From NCBI GenBank assembly GCA_013397435.1, contig VZRG01000159.1:396816-460815 (forward strand): 64,000 nucleotides of DNA, read 5' to 3'. Shown in pieces: positions 27,160 through 38,917 of this stretch (positions are counted from its first letter, which is position 1; every line of letters starts with the position of its first letter). This DNA comes from Erythrocercus mccallii (taxonomy: Eukaryota; Chordata; Aves; Passeriformes; Dicruridae). Below the pieces are notes generated by a model. That model did not search any database. It was not told the DNA's origin and saw nothing but the letters and a program-made list of their open reading frames with translations. Position numbers and translations under genes: made by a program.

Positions 27160-30012
27160 GGTTTTGTTGTTGAGTTGGAGTTAGTTTTGTTGATTGGGAT
27201 TTTTTCTGTTTCAGTTTAGTTTTTCCCCTAAATCTCAGCAGTTCATCCAGTGATCAGTTTAATCAGTCTCAAGGGTTTCTACCAATTGTACTCTTGTAAA
27301 GCATCTTTTGCTGTTGCCAGTTTTGAGGTGTGAGTTTTTTCCTAGTTTTCCATTCTAAACCCATTTTTTTTCGCTAAGTCACTTTTTTGGGGTTGTTTGA
27401 TTTAGAAATACTGACTGGGACATTACCTGTGTGGCTTTTGTTTCTCTTTGCTGCTCCTACTTTTAGAAAACAAGCTACCTCATTTTGCACATTTTATGGT
27501 AATTTTGTTGTCAAGAGATTGGAGCTATTTGCAGGGAAGTGTATGCAGGTTATGCTTATGAGTTTGCACTAGTAGTTAAACTCAAATTTTTCTTTTTTTT
27601 TAATACTTAGCAGTACAGCTCATTGAAACCTAAGAGCTTTGTGGGAAAAGTAAATAGATTTAGGCAAAAAGATATGTGTTTTGAGTCTTAACTTTGCTAC
27701 ATGTTATGTGCATGTACTGTAATACAGCCCAATTCTGTCTTTCTACTAAGGATTTGTGAAAATAAGAATCGTAAAGGTTTTGAGTCAGGCCTGGGGTGTT
27801 GTCTTGGCATAGTCTCATTTTTTCTCTGCTCACATCTGTTCAAGTATATTTAAAACTTCATTAAAAGCTTTATGTGCTTGTGATGCTTTTGGCCTTGTAG
27901 AGAAAGAAAATACATATAAGAAAGAAAATACAGAATAAACCTGTGAAACTTTAAAAATTGAATTCTTTTCAGCAAAATCTGAGATGCAGAAAAATCTAAC
28001 TTTTTCAGCCCCTGAGGAAAAAGGAAAAGAGAGTATTGGATTAAATTAATCTTCAGTGTAACTGACTGATTTCCAGGGAGGTACAAGCCAGCTACATTGA
28101 TAATACAGTATTTTTTGGTAAAAAACCTTCTTTCATTCCAATTCAATGTTACCTTTATTGTGGTTCAGATGCTATTACATAATGGCATTTGACTGTAAGG
28201 CTAACATAGGAAGGAATTAAAAGGTGGTCGCCTCTCTTCTAGGATTAATCTGGTTCACAGCTTTACTGTTTGGTCCTTGTCCTGCCCTCCCTGCTCCTGC
28301 TCAGTTAATGGACAGCAGGGCTTGAGTAGTGTAAATGTGTAGAAGAATATTTAAGCTTTATTCCTCTGGGGATTTTAAGGGCTGTCCTCAAACAGTAGAT
28401 AACTACATAAGTTGATGCTCTCCCTTAAAAATGCTGCCAAGTCTGGAAAACCAAATGGCTGTTATAAAACCTGAAGAATAAATAGATGCTTGAACTTTAA
28501 ACATTTTCAGTCTCTTGTGAGTGATCACATGTGTTAATATAGGCTATGCATGCCTGAATCTGTGCTAAGTATCACTGCAGTGCATATATACAAGTGGAAA
28601 AATATTAGCAGTGTAAGGTTTATATTGCATTGTAGGCCTGATTTTTGTCCTGTAGTTTTCCTTCTGTATTTTAATTCTAGCATAGTGTATTCTGCTACAG
28701 GCAGCACAGAGGTTGACTTGATAAAAAAAGAAGGAAATGTAGCTGTGAAGATTTTTTTTCTCAGTTGCCCAGTTTACTTGAATCATTTATTTCCTTAATA
28801 TTCTGTTACAGATATACTTCTTAATTCTGGTGTTTGATTACTCAATTGCAGTTATGTATATGTGTTTCTTACCAAACATGGCATATTATTCTCCTCTATA
28901 AAGCCTTCTGGAAATGTGATGTGACAGCGTAGGAGATCTCAAACAATACTGTTACTGCTTTATTCACAGCAGGGATTGAATAGACTCACATTCTCTCTTA
29001 CTGTACAATCATAGTTCTGAAGGTCAGGTTTGAACTTAAACTGTAAATTTAGAAGAAAGTTGGTTTAAGGAACATAGCTGGCAGATGATGCTTGAGATGA
29101 GGAAATAGTTTTCGGTAGCTAATGTTTGTTTTAACCCTGTTTCAGACCACAGTACTCTTGTGAAAGGCAGCAAGTTGGTACAAGAGCAGTTTCCCCACAG
29201 GAAAGAAAATAAAAGTGCTTGGAGCAACTTATTAAGGTAAACAGATTGCAGTGGATTTCTGGATGGGTAAGTATAGATGAGCAGGATATTTCTACTTCTT
29301 ACATTTACCTTCCTGTATGAAGATTTTATAAAAAAGCACAGATAGCTACCTTTAACCTTCCACACAAACTCACTTATGTCACACATGAGCGTTTACTCCA
29401 AGACATACCCAAATTATAATTATGTCTGTATTTTTCTTGTAGTACTATATCAAGTTCAGTTTAACTTACTGATCTTTAGTACGGATGTTTTTTAGAGCCA
29501 TCTTAGGTCTTTTAGCTTTGATTATATCCAGGTTGACTTTTATAATTTTTAATTCATAGTTGAATTGACAGTTACAAGGAACAGATTCCCCAAACTAAAC
29601 AGTTACTAAAACCAAACAGATCTCCCCAGGCAAAGTAGTTGTTGGGAAGTAGCCTGAATAAACACTCTTGCTCTTAAAAGAAATAAGACAAAGTCACTGA
29701 AAGTTTCGGGAGCATGAGGTAGTAACTCAGGGCTTCAAATGAGCTGCCAGTCTGTAGTGGCTACAAATGAGAAGTTGCTGTCCACTTTTTACTGCTCAAT
29801 AATGTATCTGTTCCTGTCATGTCCAGGGGTTTCCTGTATATCTCTTCCTTACTTCTTTGTTCCATTCGTCTTGTGGCTACCCAAGGAGCTTTGGCCGTGT
29901 GGGGTTAGGGGAAAATCCATTGAATTTCAAAGTTGTTAACATTCCTAATAGGGCCAAAATTTAATAGGAATTCAGTTTTTCTTTCTGTGCCTAACTCTTG
30001 ATCTTGCTTTGC

Positions 30013-30052
30013 AGTCTAACAAAAGCCACGTTAGTCTAACAAAAGCAGTGTT
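30013..30052 (+). repeat. 20-base tandem duplication
   Basis: AGTCTAACAAAAGCCACGTT is followed directly by AGTCTAACAAAAGCAGTGTT, with 17 of 20 positions equal. It lies about 360 bases before the first coding exon. Confidence 0.85.
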
Positions 30053-30414
30053 AGAAGATCATTGCTTGCATATGTGGGGTGGGAAAGGGACTGAGAGATC
30101 AGGATCATGTAATAAATAGCACTGAAACTTCAGTTTCCTCTGTGTGTATGTATTGATAAAACATTGTGACGTGTAGTGATTGTGTATTTTTTGCTAAGTA
30201 TAGGATTAGAAAGTAAATGGATGTTAAGACAGTCAAAGAAGAGCATAGAAAAACTTGATTTTCTTTCATGTTATCTCAGGAAGAAAATAAAGTAAAAGCT
30301 GGAACTATTAATTCTGTAGTTATTTTTAAGAACTGTAACTGAAAAGTTGTGTCTTACTCTGAAGTTGGATGTGGTTTTTTCTTGCTCTGTTTTTCTTCAA
30401 ACAGCAGATCTGGA

Positions 30415-31267
30415 ATGGACACGAGTCCTCTGGGAGGATTAGATTTGTCTGAACATACTCCTAGTCTGCTAGGGAATACCACCATGGCAGCAGGTCTTGC
30501 AAATGTAGGAAATACATTTGGAGGGCCACCAGGTTCTTTAGTTTCTAGACCTAATAAATTCCAAAACTTGCCTATAGAAGATGACGATGATGTAGTTTTT
30601 ATTGAACCTATACAACCTCCACAAAATTCTACGTCGCTGGTAGCAGACCAAAGGAACGCTGCATTTCCATCATCTAAAAATGAAGAACTTAAAGGAAATG
30701 ATTGCAAAATGCTTCCTTCTCCAAAAGACTTAAATTCTCGAAAGGGGAGTATAAGTGAAACTATTATTATTGATGATGAGGAAGACATTGAAACAAATCA
30801 AGGACAAGAGAAGAATGCTTCCAGTTTTAATGAACGAAGACTTCCAGAGTGTAAAAACAGAACCAACGAGATGGAATTCTCACCTTCCAGTTTTTCAAGA
30901 AGTAAGGTAAATTCAGGAATAGGTAATAGTGGTATAACCACAGAACCAGACTCTGAAATTCAGATTGCTAATGTTACTACATTAAAAAGAGGTGCTATGA
31001 GCTCTGTCAGTGATGGTCATGTAGAAAATGATGCTGACGGGCATGACATGAACCTAATGATTACACATGTAACGTCATTGCAGAATGCCAGCTTGGGAGA
31101 TGTATCTAACGGACTGCAGTCAGATCATTTTGGCGTTAATTTGCAAACATACACCCCATCTTTGACTTCACAGACCAAGACTGGTGTAGGACCTTTCAAT
31201 CCTGGTAGAATGAATGTGGCTGGAGATGTATTTCAAAATGGAGAATCTGTGACCCATCATAATCCAG
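30415..31267 (+). CDS. ZMYM2: ZMYM2 first coding exon (N-terminal acidic, SUMO-interacting region)
   Basis: This exon encodes residues 1-284 plus the first base of codon 285. The exon itself probably begins at 30405, after the acceptor TTTTCTTCAAACAG, leaving 10 untranslated bases. The start at 30415 is chosen because the protein begins MDTSPLGGLDLSEHTP, matching the known ZMYM2 N-terminus, and because the context has G at -3 and G at +4. The frame happens to stay open upstream into the intron, so the acceptor and homology decide the start. The donor is CCAG|GTAAGT. Two acidic hydrophobic motifs resemble SUMO-interaction motifs: DDDDVVFIEP at residues 56-65 and ETIIIDDEED at 115-124. The rest is Ser/Asn-rich and probably disordered. 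In the family ZMYM2 is a nuclear SUMO-binding partner of the LSD1-CoREST-HDAC repressor complex, and its N-terminal MYM region is the part joined to FGFR1 in the human t(8;13) leukaemia fusion. Confidence 0.97.
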
Positions 31268-31467
31268 GTAAGTTGCAATTTTGAATGTTTTCTTAAAGGT
31301 TGAAAATAAACAGTGAAATAAATTGATTATAGAATTTTTGATTAAAGTATTTTTGCCAATGGCACTGCTTAGTCTTTTAGCTTAATATGTATGAAAGATC
31401 TTGGTTCTCTTCATACCCATCACTGCCTTATCTGTGACTAGAATAAAATATGCTCAGTGACATAATA

Positions 31468-31665
31468 CATTAGGAAACACGTCTTCACCAGAAGGATTAT
31501 AAAGTATTGGAACAGGCTGCCCAAAAAAGTGCTCTCCAACCCTGGAGATATTTAAAAGGGGTATAGATGTTGCACTCAGGGACATGGTTTAGTGGGAGTA
31601 CTGGGTTTATGGTTGGATTTGATGATCTTAAACATTTTTCAACCTACATGATTCTATGATTATAT
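31468..31665 (+). repeat. CR1 LINE 3' tail
   Basis: About 200 bases of CR1 3' end: the TATTGGAACAGGCTGCCC motif near 31506, AGGGACATGGTTTAGTGG near 31578, and the tail TTTTTCAACCTACATGATTCTATGATTAT near 31636. It is heavily 5'-truncated and in the same orientation as the host gene. Confidence 0.92.
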
Positions 31666-31810
31666 ATGTGGTTTAGAGGATTTCTTCTGGATCAGTATTA
31701 GTCCATTCTCCTTGATTAGGTACCCTTTCTCTATATAAAGCAGTAGGTGCGTAACAAGAGAAACTCCTGCCCAACACATTATTTAAAGTCTGAAGTCCCC
31801 AGTAAGCATT

Positions 31811-32930
31811 GGAGTGCCTATGATAGAATGATTTGTATTGGAAAGGGCATTTAAAGATTACTTCATCCAACCACCCTGCCATGGCAGGGACAATCTTCCA
31901 CTGGATGAGGCTGCACAAAGCCTCTGCAACCTGACCTGGAACACTCACAGATGGGGCATCCATAGCTTCTCTGGGTAATCTGTTCCTGTGTCTTGCCACT
32001 TTCATTTTAAAAGAATTATGCCTCGTGTGAAATGTAAACCTACCCCCTTTCAATTTAAAGGTACTGCTTCTTGTCCTGTTAGTACAGGTCTTGTTTATGA
32101 ATCTCACTGCATCTTTTTCTGTAACCTCCCTTTATATGTTAAAAGACTGCAATATGGTTTCCCCAACCTTTTCCAGACAGAGCAACTCCCAGTTCTCTTT
32201 GCTTTTCTTCACAGGAGAGGTGTTCAAGCCTTCTGCCACTTTTTGTAACCCTCTGCTGTGCCTGCTTTAACAGGCCCGTTTCTGTCTTGTACAGGGGACC
32301 TCAGAATTAGATGCAATGTTCCAGGTAGGGTGTCAGCAGAGAAGAGGTATAGAATCACCACAAACCAGGATACCAGTGACTTTTTGGTCTGTAAGCACAG
32401 GTTCCTGGCTCATGTCCAATTTTCCATCCAGCAGTCCCTCACAGTCCTTCTCCACAGGGCTGCCCTCAGTCCATTCAGCCCCCAGTTTGTATTGATACTG
32501 AGGATTGCCCTGAGTGACCTTGCACTGAGTGACCTTGGCCATGTTGAGCTCTGAGTTTTCCATGGGCTCATTCATCCAGGCTGTCAAGGATGGCATACTA
32601 TCCCCTCTGGCTTATTAATTGCACCACTTCGCTTGGTGTTACCAGTAAACTTGCTGAGGGTCTGCATAATCTTGCTCTTCTGTGTTGTTGAAAAAAATTC
32701 TAAATATCAGTCCCAGTACAGACCCTTGAGAGACACAGCTTGTTACTGGTTTCCATTTAGACACTGAGCCAAGAACTGTAATTCTTGGGATGCAGTCGTC
32801 CAACCAATCCCTTATCCATCAAATACATGTCTCCAATTCAGCAGCAAGTATATTGTCAGGGAGCATATCAAAGGTCTTGGGAGAGGTTCAGGTAGATGAA
32901 GTCCTTGCAGATGTGCTTCGGAGTGGAACT
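31811..32930 (-). repeat. CR1 LINE, longer copy in reverse orientation
   Basis: On the minus strand this is the 3' 1.1 kb of a CR1 element. It starts at its 3' end near 31811 (TGCCTATGATAGAATGATTTG). Recognisable antisense segments are CCTTCTCCACAGGGCTGCCC near 32449, AACTTGCTGAGGGTCTGC near 32647, GAGCCAAGAACTGTAATTC near 32766 and AGGTAGATGAAGTCCTTGCAG near 32891. The coding region is full of stops and indels. It sits tail-to-tail with the plus-strand CR1 copy 146 bases upstream. Confidence 0.9.
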
Positions 32931-35644
32931 TGGGTTTTGTTTCTCTCAATGGAATCTATTTTTTGTGCTTCAAAAATGCTCCAGAGAAAGAGCCAACACC
33001 CAATAAATTGAGGATGCAGTTTACAATTGCCCTGATCTGAACCAGGTTATTAATGCAAACATATGTAGCTCGGTAGGTTTCAAGAGTTGCATCCCTCTGT
33101 AAATCTTCCATATTGACTTCTTCCCAACCTCTGCCCCTAGTTGTACTGACACATTTTTTTCAGCTTTTAAAACAATTTGATTTTTGGAAGATGGCTCTGC
33201 AAATAAATGGTATAAATGACAGGAAGGGATAATTGTATAGCACTTTGGAGCAGGAATAAGCAAGAAAGAAGGGGAGCAACCTGAAAAGCCATAACAGTAA
33301 GAAGTAGTTGAACATAAAACTGTATAGTCTCATAAACTTGGCCATTACAGAATTGCAGATAGGAACCTGAAGGATGAAGACATCACGTAGTGAGGTACGA
33401 AAACTCACCAGGAATTAACTAAGGAAATGTGATACACCTCAGTTCAAGGACATGAAAACTGGATTTTACAGATGCTTTGTAGAGAATCTAAAGCAAAGGA
33501 GGTAACATGGCTGAGAAGTGACAAAAAGGCATAATATAAAAATGGGTATCTAGGAAGCTGGATATAGAAAAAGTAAAAGAAGAATAAAGTCAAGATCTTT
33601 AGATGTTCTTCTGTTATATTTGTGGCAGGAGAAATGCAGCAAAATATCAAGGGAGGCTGTCTGAGGCCTTAAGAAAATAAGGAATAATTGCAATAACATT
33701 AATGAGATACTATTACTACCTTAGTTTAGGAAGTAGTTGTGCTGAAAGTTTCACACCCAAATGAGTAGCAAACTCAGGTTTTCATGAGTGGCGTTGAGTG
33801 CTACTGGAATTACAAGCAGATGTAGCTCTGTTGTGCATGCTGTGCATTCCTGATAAGAGAGGCGATGTGCTTTCTCTTGAAATCTAAGAGGAGTATCTCA
33901 AAATGTTTTGAGATGTTAAGGTGCTACCAGGATATTAGTATGTTTGAAGTAGTCGAAGTATAGAAAAGTTTGAAGAGGCCACCTAAGTTAATTTGAATTC
34001 TAAGCACACTGGTAGCTTCTTAGTTTGTCAGCAAGGATATTTATACCTTCAACGGTAAACCTCTTCAGTGCTTTAAAGAAAATTGTGTTTTGTTTTGTGT
34101 CCTTTTCACTTCACCTCTTCATTCCAGGTCTTCTGTTTACTTTCAAGCACTACAACAGGTAAATTTCTAGCTTGTCTTGAGTAGTAGGATATCCTTGACA
34201 GCTAAAAAGTCACACCAGAAAATTATCTTTTACCTGCTATGTTGTTCTTGCACTAACAAGTGTTCTTGGAACTTTGTCTCTAAATGTATTTTAAAGCTAT
34301 GCATCAGAATATGTTGTTAATAAAATCCTTTTGGGAAAGAAATGAATGCAGAAAATAGGAGGAAAGTGTTCCTTCTATTTAATGAACAATTATGGCCCAA
34401 AATGATTCCCTTAAGAATAAGGTATGCGCAGCTGCTCATGTCTGTAGGTTAATGGTTTTGTTATCTGAAGTCATAGAATTTTAAATAATCTTTCTGGTAT
34501 TTGGGTATTAGTTGTAATAACACTCTAGAAATGCTCTGAATAGCTGCAGTAAAACATTCAAGGCTAGTGAAGTCTCAATGGCTGTCACAGTATTTGGTAT
34601 AACTGGCACATTATTGAAAATTTGTGCAAATGCTTTTTATAATGCAAAACTGGTTCTATTTGTTTTTGATTCATGCTTAAGTAATGTATTACTAGTGGCA
34701 GCCTTCAGAAGGTAAACATTTCTAAATTCTGATGAGAATCACTTTAAATGAAAGCTTAAATTCCAGAGAAAAGCCTAGAAAAGACATTTTGTTGGGAGAT
34801 TTCCTTTCCCCCCCCGACCTGTATCTGCTGCTCCAGACCAAGATACAGTGCATATAATTTAACATATGATCTTTACAGATGTATTTCTTTCAGAAAAAAC
34901 CGTTTTGCTTACATTCTTGTTACGTGAGTTGCTCATATAGCAGGTTATGCTACAGAAGGGCAAAGATTACTGTGTCCCATGGTAGTTTATTTTCCAAAAA
35001 TACAGATAGAAAACTAGTGGAACCTGGAAAATGGGGACATGGATCTGTTTACTGCTAGAACTTAACAAAATATTATTTTCTAGGTTCATTGATTTCTACT
35101 GAAGAAGACATCTCTCTCATGATTTTGCAAGTTCACTGCTATGCAGTATAGTTCTCTGGCTGCAGGCTGGACTAAGAGCAAGTTCTAGCATTTATCACCA
35201 AGGCGGGACACATGATGCTTGTTAAAGCTTTAGAACAAAATAACGAATGAAAATTTCAGATCTAAATTTGCAGAGTTTGTCTCAAACATTGGTTTAGAAA
35301 TTCCGTGTTGTCTGTTGGTCTCTTTTTTAATTGCAGTTTTGTTTGTCTGAAGATAAGATTGTTAGATTGCAAACTCAGTGCAAATGAATTGAAGTCTGCA
35401 AAACCTGTCTCTAGCTATAGGATGGGACAATCAAGAAATTTGTTCTTGTTCTGAAGCTTTGTAGCAATGGAGGGTTGGTACCATCAAACAGGATTTTTTA
35501 CTTTAAACCTGAATTTAAAATATCTTTCTTCTGTGGTCATTCCCACAGAAAAAATATTTTATGATCATACATCTGAGAATACTGTTCTGTACGTACATAT
35601 CTGCCTCTTGATTTACTTTTATGTTTGGGTTTTTTGTCTTGAAG

Positions 35645-35930
35645 ATTCTTGGATATCCCAGTCAGCTTCCTTTCCTAGGAATCAGAAGCAACCAGGTGTG
35701 GATTCCTTGTCACCTGTAGCATCACTTCCTAAGCAAATTTTCCAGCCTTCTGCCCAGCAACAGCCTTCTAAGCAGGTTAAAGTCACGTGTGCAAACTGCA
35801 AAAAGCCTTTACAAAAGGGACAGACTGCGTATCAGCGGAAAGGATCTGCTCACCTTTTCTGTTCCACTACCTGCCTCTCATCATTTTCGCACAAACCCAC
35901 TCCAAAGAAACTTTGTGTCATGTGCAGAAA
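35645..35930 (+). CDS. ZMYM2: ZMYM2 coding exon: linker and MYM finger 1
   Basis: This exon completes codon 285 (Asp) and encodes residues 286-379 plus two bases of 380. The opening DSWISQSASFPRNQKQPGV is a strongly conserved ZMYM2 stretch. A Gln/Pro/Ser linker follows, and then MYM finger 1 with Cys333-x2-Cys336 and Cys357-x3-Cys361. The exon ends within finger 2 after Cys375-x2-Cys378. In this family the MYM fingers are zinc-binding modules that contact SUMO and protein partners rather than DNA. The acceptor is at 35643-35644 and the donor is AGAAA|GTGAGT. The frame is also open for about 180 bases upstream of the acceptor, but that extension has no family similarity. Confidence 0.97.
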
Positions 35931-38751
35931 GTGAGTTTTGTATTTTGTTTTACTCTAGCACCTAAATCCAGTACTATTTGAGATTCTTCTGTGTGCATGA
36001 GAGTTGCTCCATTAATGATACAAAATCTAATTGTAGATAGAAGTGCTTTTCATAGTGTTGCTTTAGTGTTTGTAAATATTGAATTCATTGTGTCTAACAA
36101 AATAATACTAGCTTTTGAATTCAGAGTAGGGGATGTTGTATTATTGAAAGCCAGTACACTAAAAATAACTGATTTTTTTCTTTTGAGACAAGGTGTTCAA
36201 GTTGTGGTGTATCTTGGGACAAGATATACTTCATATACAAAGTCCTTTATGAAAAAAGTTGACCTTATGTTTTGTGAGAAAGCAGTCATTTTGATAGATG
36301 AAGATGTAAAATCAAGAGGCTTTAAAAGGATGGGAAAGTCATACTTGCAAGAAGCTGGAAGAAACTTGGGAATTCTTCCACTCTTGGTCATACAAGGATA
36401 GGAATAGCCTTAGGTTTTCCCTGTAAGTTGGACAACTGGCAGTTTTGTAGCTGAAGATACCTTACGTGGACAGTACAGAGGGAGTAAAAAGCATAGCTAG
36501 AAGTGACTTGTTCTAAATTGTAGTTTTTGTCTAAACTCCTGTAGTTTTTCATGATTTGCCAGACTTGAAATTGCCAAACAGTTTTCTTATTTAATTGTGT
36601 TCTTGTAGTGTTAAGTGTACAGACTGGCTGTACTATCTTTCTCTTTCAGTGTACTGTTTACTGTGCTTTTTGCACTTTTTCATATTCTCAGTTTGCTACA
36701 TGCTGCAGTGACACTGGGTAAAGGAAATTTTTGCTGAACTAAAGAAGGCTTGCAGTACAGACTGCCTTTGTTAGTGTGTGCTCCAGAGAGCGTGTTCTTT
36801 GCTCAATCACAGATCTAAACTAGAGAAAAAAACCCTTTTTACATCACTGTCCAGTGTGCTGGATTTATGACTGGTATTCAGATGCAAGCTATTGGTCTTT
36901 TTTTTCCTTGGCACTCAGTAAAAATAAGCTATAGAAAACACTGATATCCTGCAAATTCATACCTTGGTACCCTGAAAACCTAGAAAATGTAAGATATTCT
37001 AGCTTTTTAAAAATAGGTGTAAAAGCTCAAATTCTCTGAACCCTTCCCTCTACAGGGCTAGTTAAATTAATCCTTGTTCTTTCTGTTGGCTTGTTATGTG
37101 TTTATACACTATTATTTTTTTAGAATCTGGTGGCTACCATATTCAGCTAGCTGCATGATCTATAAAGATGAAGATTAGACAAATCTTTCCTGACTGAAAT
37201 CATGGCTAAATGCATGCTCCCTTGTGGACATACTTCAGCTGTATATTGCAAGAGGCTACATACAAAAGTACCCTAAATGAAAAGGCTTTATTTTTGAATG
37301 ATGAGGAAAACACCTTATTTCTAGGTTTTGAGGTTAAAATGAATCTTTGTGAAGTCACCTTTGACAGTTTCTGCAGTGCTGTTAGTCTTCGTTTTTCCAC
37401 CACTCTGATGTTTTTACTCAATCACAGTTAAATAGAAGATAGTATATGCACTAAATTGTTCCTCTGTGGCACTGTTCCTCTGTATAACCCAACAGGAAAG
37501 CTGAAAATTCTTAGGTATTTTATTATAAATCCCTTTTCTTGCATTCCTCTGAACTCTTCTGTAACTACATAAATAGCAAACTCCTCAGGGCAGGAGCTCT
37601 GCCTTTGTTTTGCAGAACAGGAATGATAGCATACCCTGACACAAATCTTATTAGTTCTCCAAAGAGTAAGCCAAACTCGGTTGACTTCCCTTTGATGAAA
37701 GCTCGCAAGTGTTCGTATCAGGGCTGTACAAGTTTATTTTCAAAGAACTGTGTTTAGGGAAACATGCATTTTCCATGTTTTCCCAATGTTTTTAGCCTAT
37801 CTTAGTTTTAAAGCTTATAGGTGTGAGGGTGTGAGGCATGTGATTTCCATCTCGTGATCCAGATGTACCCATCAATTTTTTTGTATATTCTGTCCAATAG
37901 TATTTCTTGTATGTCAGTAATAGGTTTTATATTTTTATGGGGTTTTTTTTTGCTTAGAAGGCTTTTATTTCTTCTCATTACTTCTTCTAATATATGGTGT
38001 ATATTAATTTGGAACAATGTAAGTCTGTTTGGTTAGAACAAGGTTTATTTGATTTCAAATGACTTACTGATGGTTAGTTTTCTGGTTGAAGGTGTTAAAT
38101 TGGCCCAGTTTCATGGGCAACTGCTTCAACTACTCAGTTGCTTTGGAACTGTTAAGAGGAATGATGGGATTAACTTGTAAATTTTGAATGATAGAACTTC
38201 TAGGCACGTTTGTGGTAGAGGTCTAAGCTTTTGGATTGTTTGTAAGTTTGAGAAATGAGAAAACAACTTTTTCTCTTCCTCTCATCCTGTCCTGAGATTA
38301 GTACTGGAAATGGTGGAGGTACCTACAAACAAGCCCACTTAGTGCTTCTGACTATAAATCAGAACTTTTCATATGTAATTATATACAGCTTTTGTGTAAA
38401 AGAAAAAGCCATTATAAAATAGCTAGTTTTAATTTGATGTGTTTGTTTTTTGTATAAAATTGAGTTTTCCATAACTACATCTAATGGTGCATTAATACTG
38501 CTTAGTTCTAGAATAATTTAATGGGAAAAATAACTCAAACCTAAAGAAAAAAAATAGGGGTTTACACAGTAACGACTTACTTAAAGTAGTTGGAAAAATA
38601 TTATCAAATATAGTATTCATCCTATGATTAACAACTTTACACTCAAAAAACTGTTTTGAAATGTAAGCCTGGAGAGGAAGAATGAATCTTATAACATGTG
38701 AAGCGTCCTTGTTATATATGTATTTATACACAAACTTTTTTTTTATTTTAG
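35931..38751 (+). other. ZMYM2: Intron 3 of ZMYM2
   Basis: A 2.8 kb phase-2 intron with GTGAGT donor and an acceptor preceded by a T-rich tract ending TTTTATTTTAG. It splits MYM finger 2 just after its first cysteine pair. No repeat or RNA gene is recognisable inside. The longest open frame (35991-36401) shows no known domain. Confidence 0.95.
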
Positions 38752-38917
38752 AGATATAACAACAATGAAAGGTACCATTGTTGCTCAAGTAGATTCAAGT
38801 GAGTCTTTCCAGGAGTTTTGCAGTACATCATGTTTATCCTTCTATGAAGATAAACAGAATCCCTCAAAAGGAGCCTTGAATAAATCAAGATGCACAATCT
38901 GTGGTAAACTAACTGAG
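38752..38917 (+). CDS. ZMYM2: ZMYM2 coding exon: second half of MYM finger 2, start of finger 3
   Basis: This exon completes codon 380 and encodes residues 381-435. It supplies Cys403-x3-Cys407 of finger 2 in the conserved context SFQEFCSTSCLSFYEDKQNP, and Cys427-x2-Cys430 of finger 3. Joining to the next exon restores the conserved GKLTE-IRHEVSF sequence, so the exon must end at 38917 even though the donor GAG|GTCTGG is far from consensus. A better-looking GTAAAC lies at 38904; its use would remove 14 bases and shift the frame. The exon is 166 bases long, so skipping it would also break the frame. Confidence 0.96.

Larger units (their letters stand above)
10140..30404 (+). other. ZMYM2: Intron 1 of ZMYM2 (about 20 kb)
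   Basis: This is the interval between the proposed leader exon and the first coding exon. It starts in the GC-rich island and becomes AT-rich after about 12,220. It contains CR1 pieces at 14,386 and 20,430, a (TTA)14 microsatellite at 27,118, a possible old repeat near 24,140 and small AT-rich tandem stretches such as 18,838-18,880. The remaining kilobases contain only short chance open frames. Additional 5' non-coding exons could hide here, but none can be supported from sequence alone. Confidence 0.6.
31268..35644 (+). other. ZMYM2: Intron 2 of ZMYM2
   Basis: A 4.4 kb phase-1 intron, with GTAAGT donor and a pyrimidine-rich acceptor ending CTTGAAG. It holds two CR1 pieces in opposite orientation at 31,468-31,665 and 31,811-32,930. 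From about 32,930 to the acceptor I see nothing recognisable. Confidence 0.95.

Noticed and set aside
30349..30414. In-frame extension of the first coding exon upstream of its start codon
   Set aside because: It is pyrimidine-rich intron sequence containing the splice acceptor; the known protein begins at the methionine at 30415.
35467..35644. In-frame open extension before the 35645 exon, with a hydrophobic stretch
   Set aside because: It includes the polypyrimidine tract and acceptor, has no family counterpart, and splicing from 31267 to 35645 restores the conserved sequence exactly.
35991..36401. 136-residue open frame in intron 3
   Set aside because: No recognisable domain, AT-rich codon use typical of intron sequence, and no supporting splice structure.
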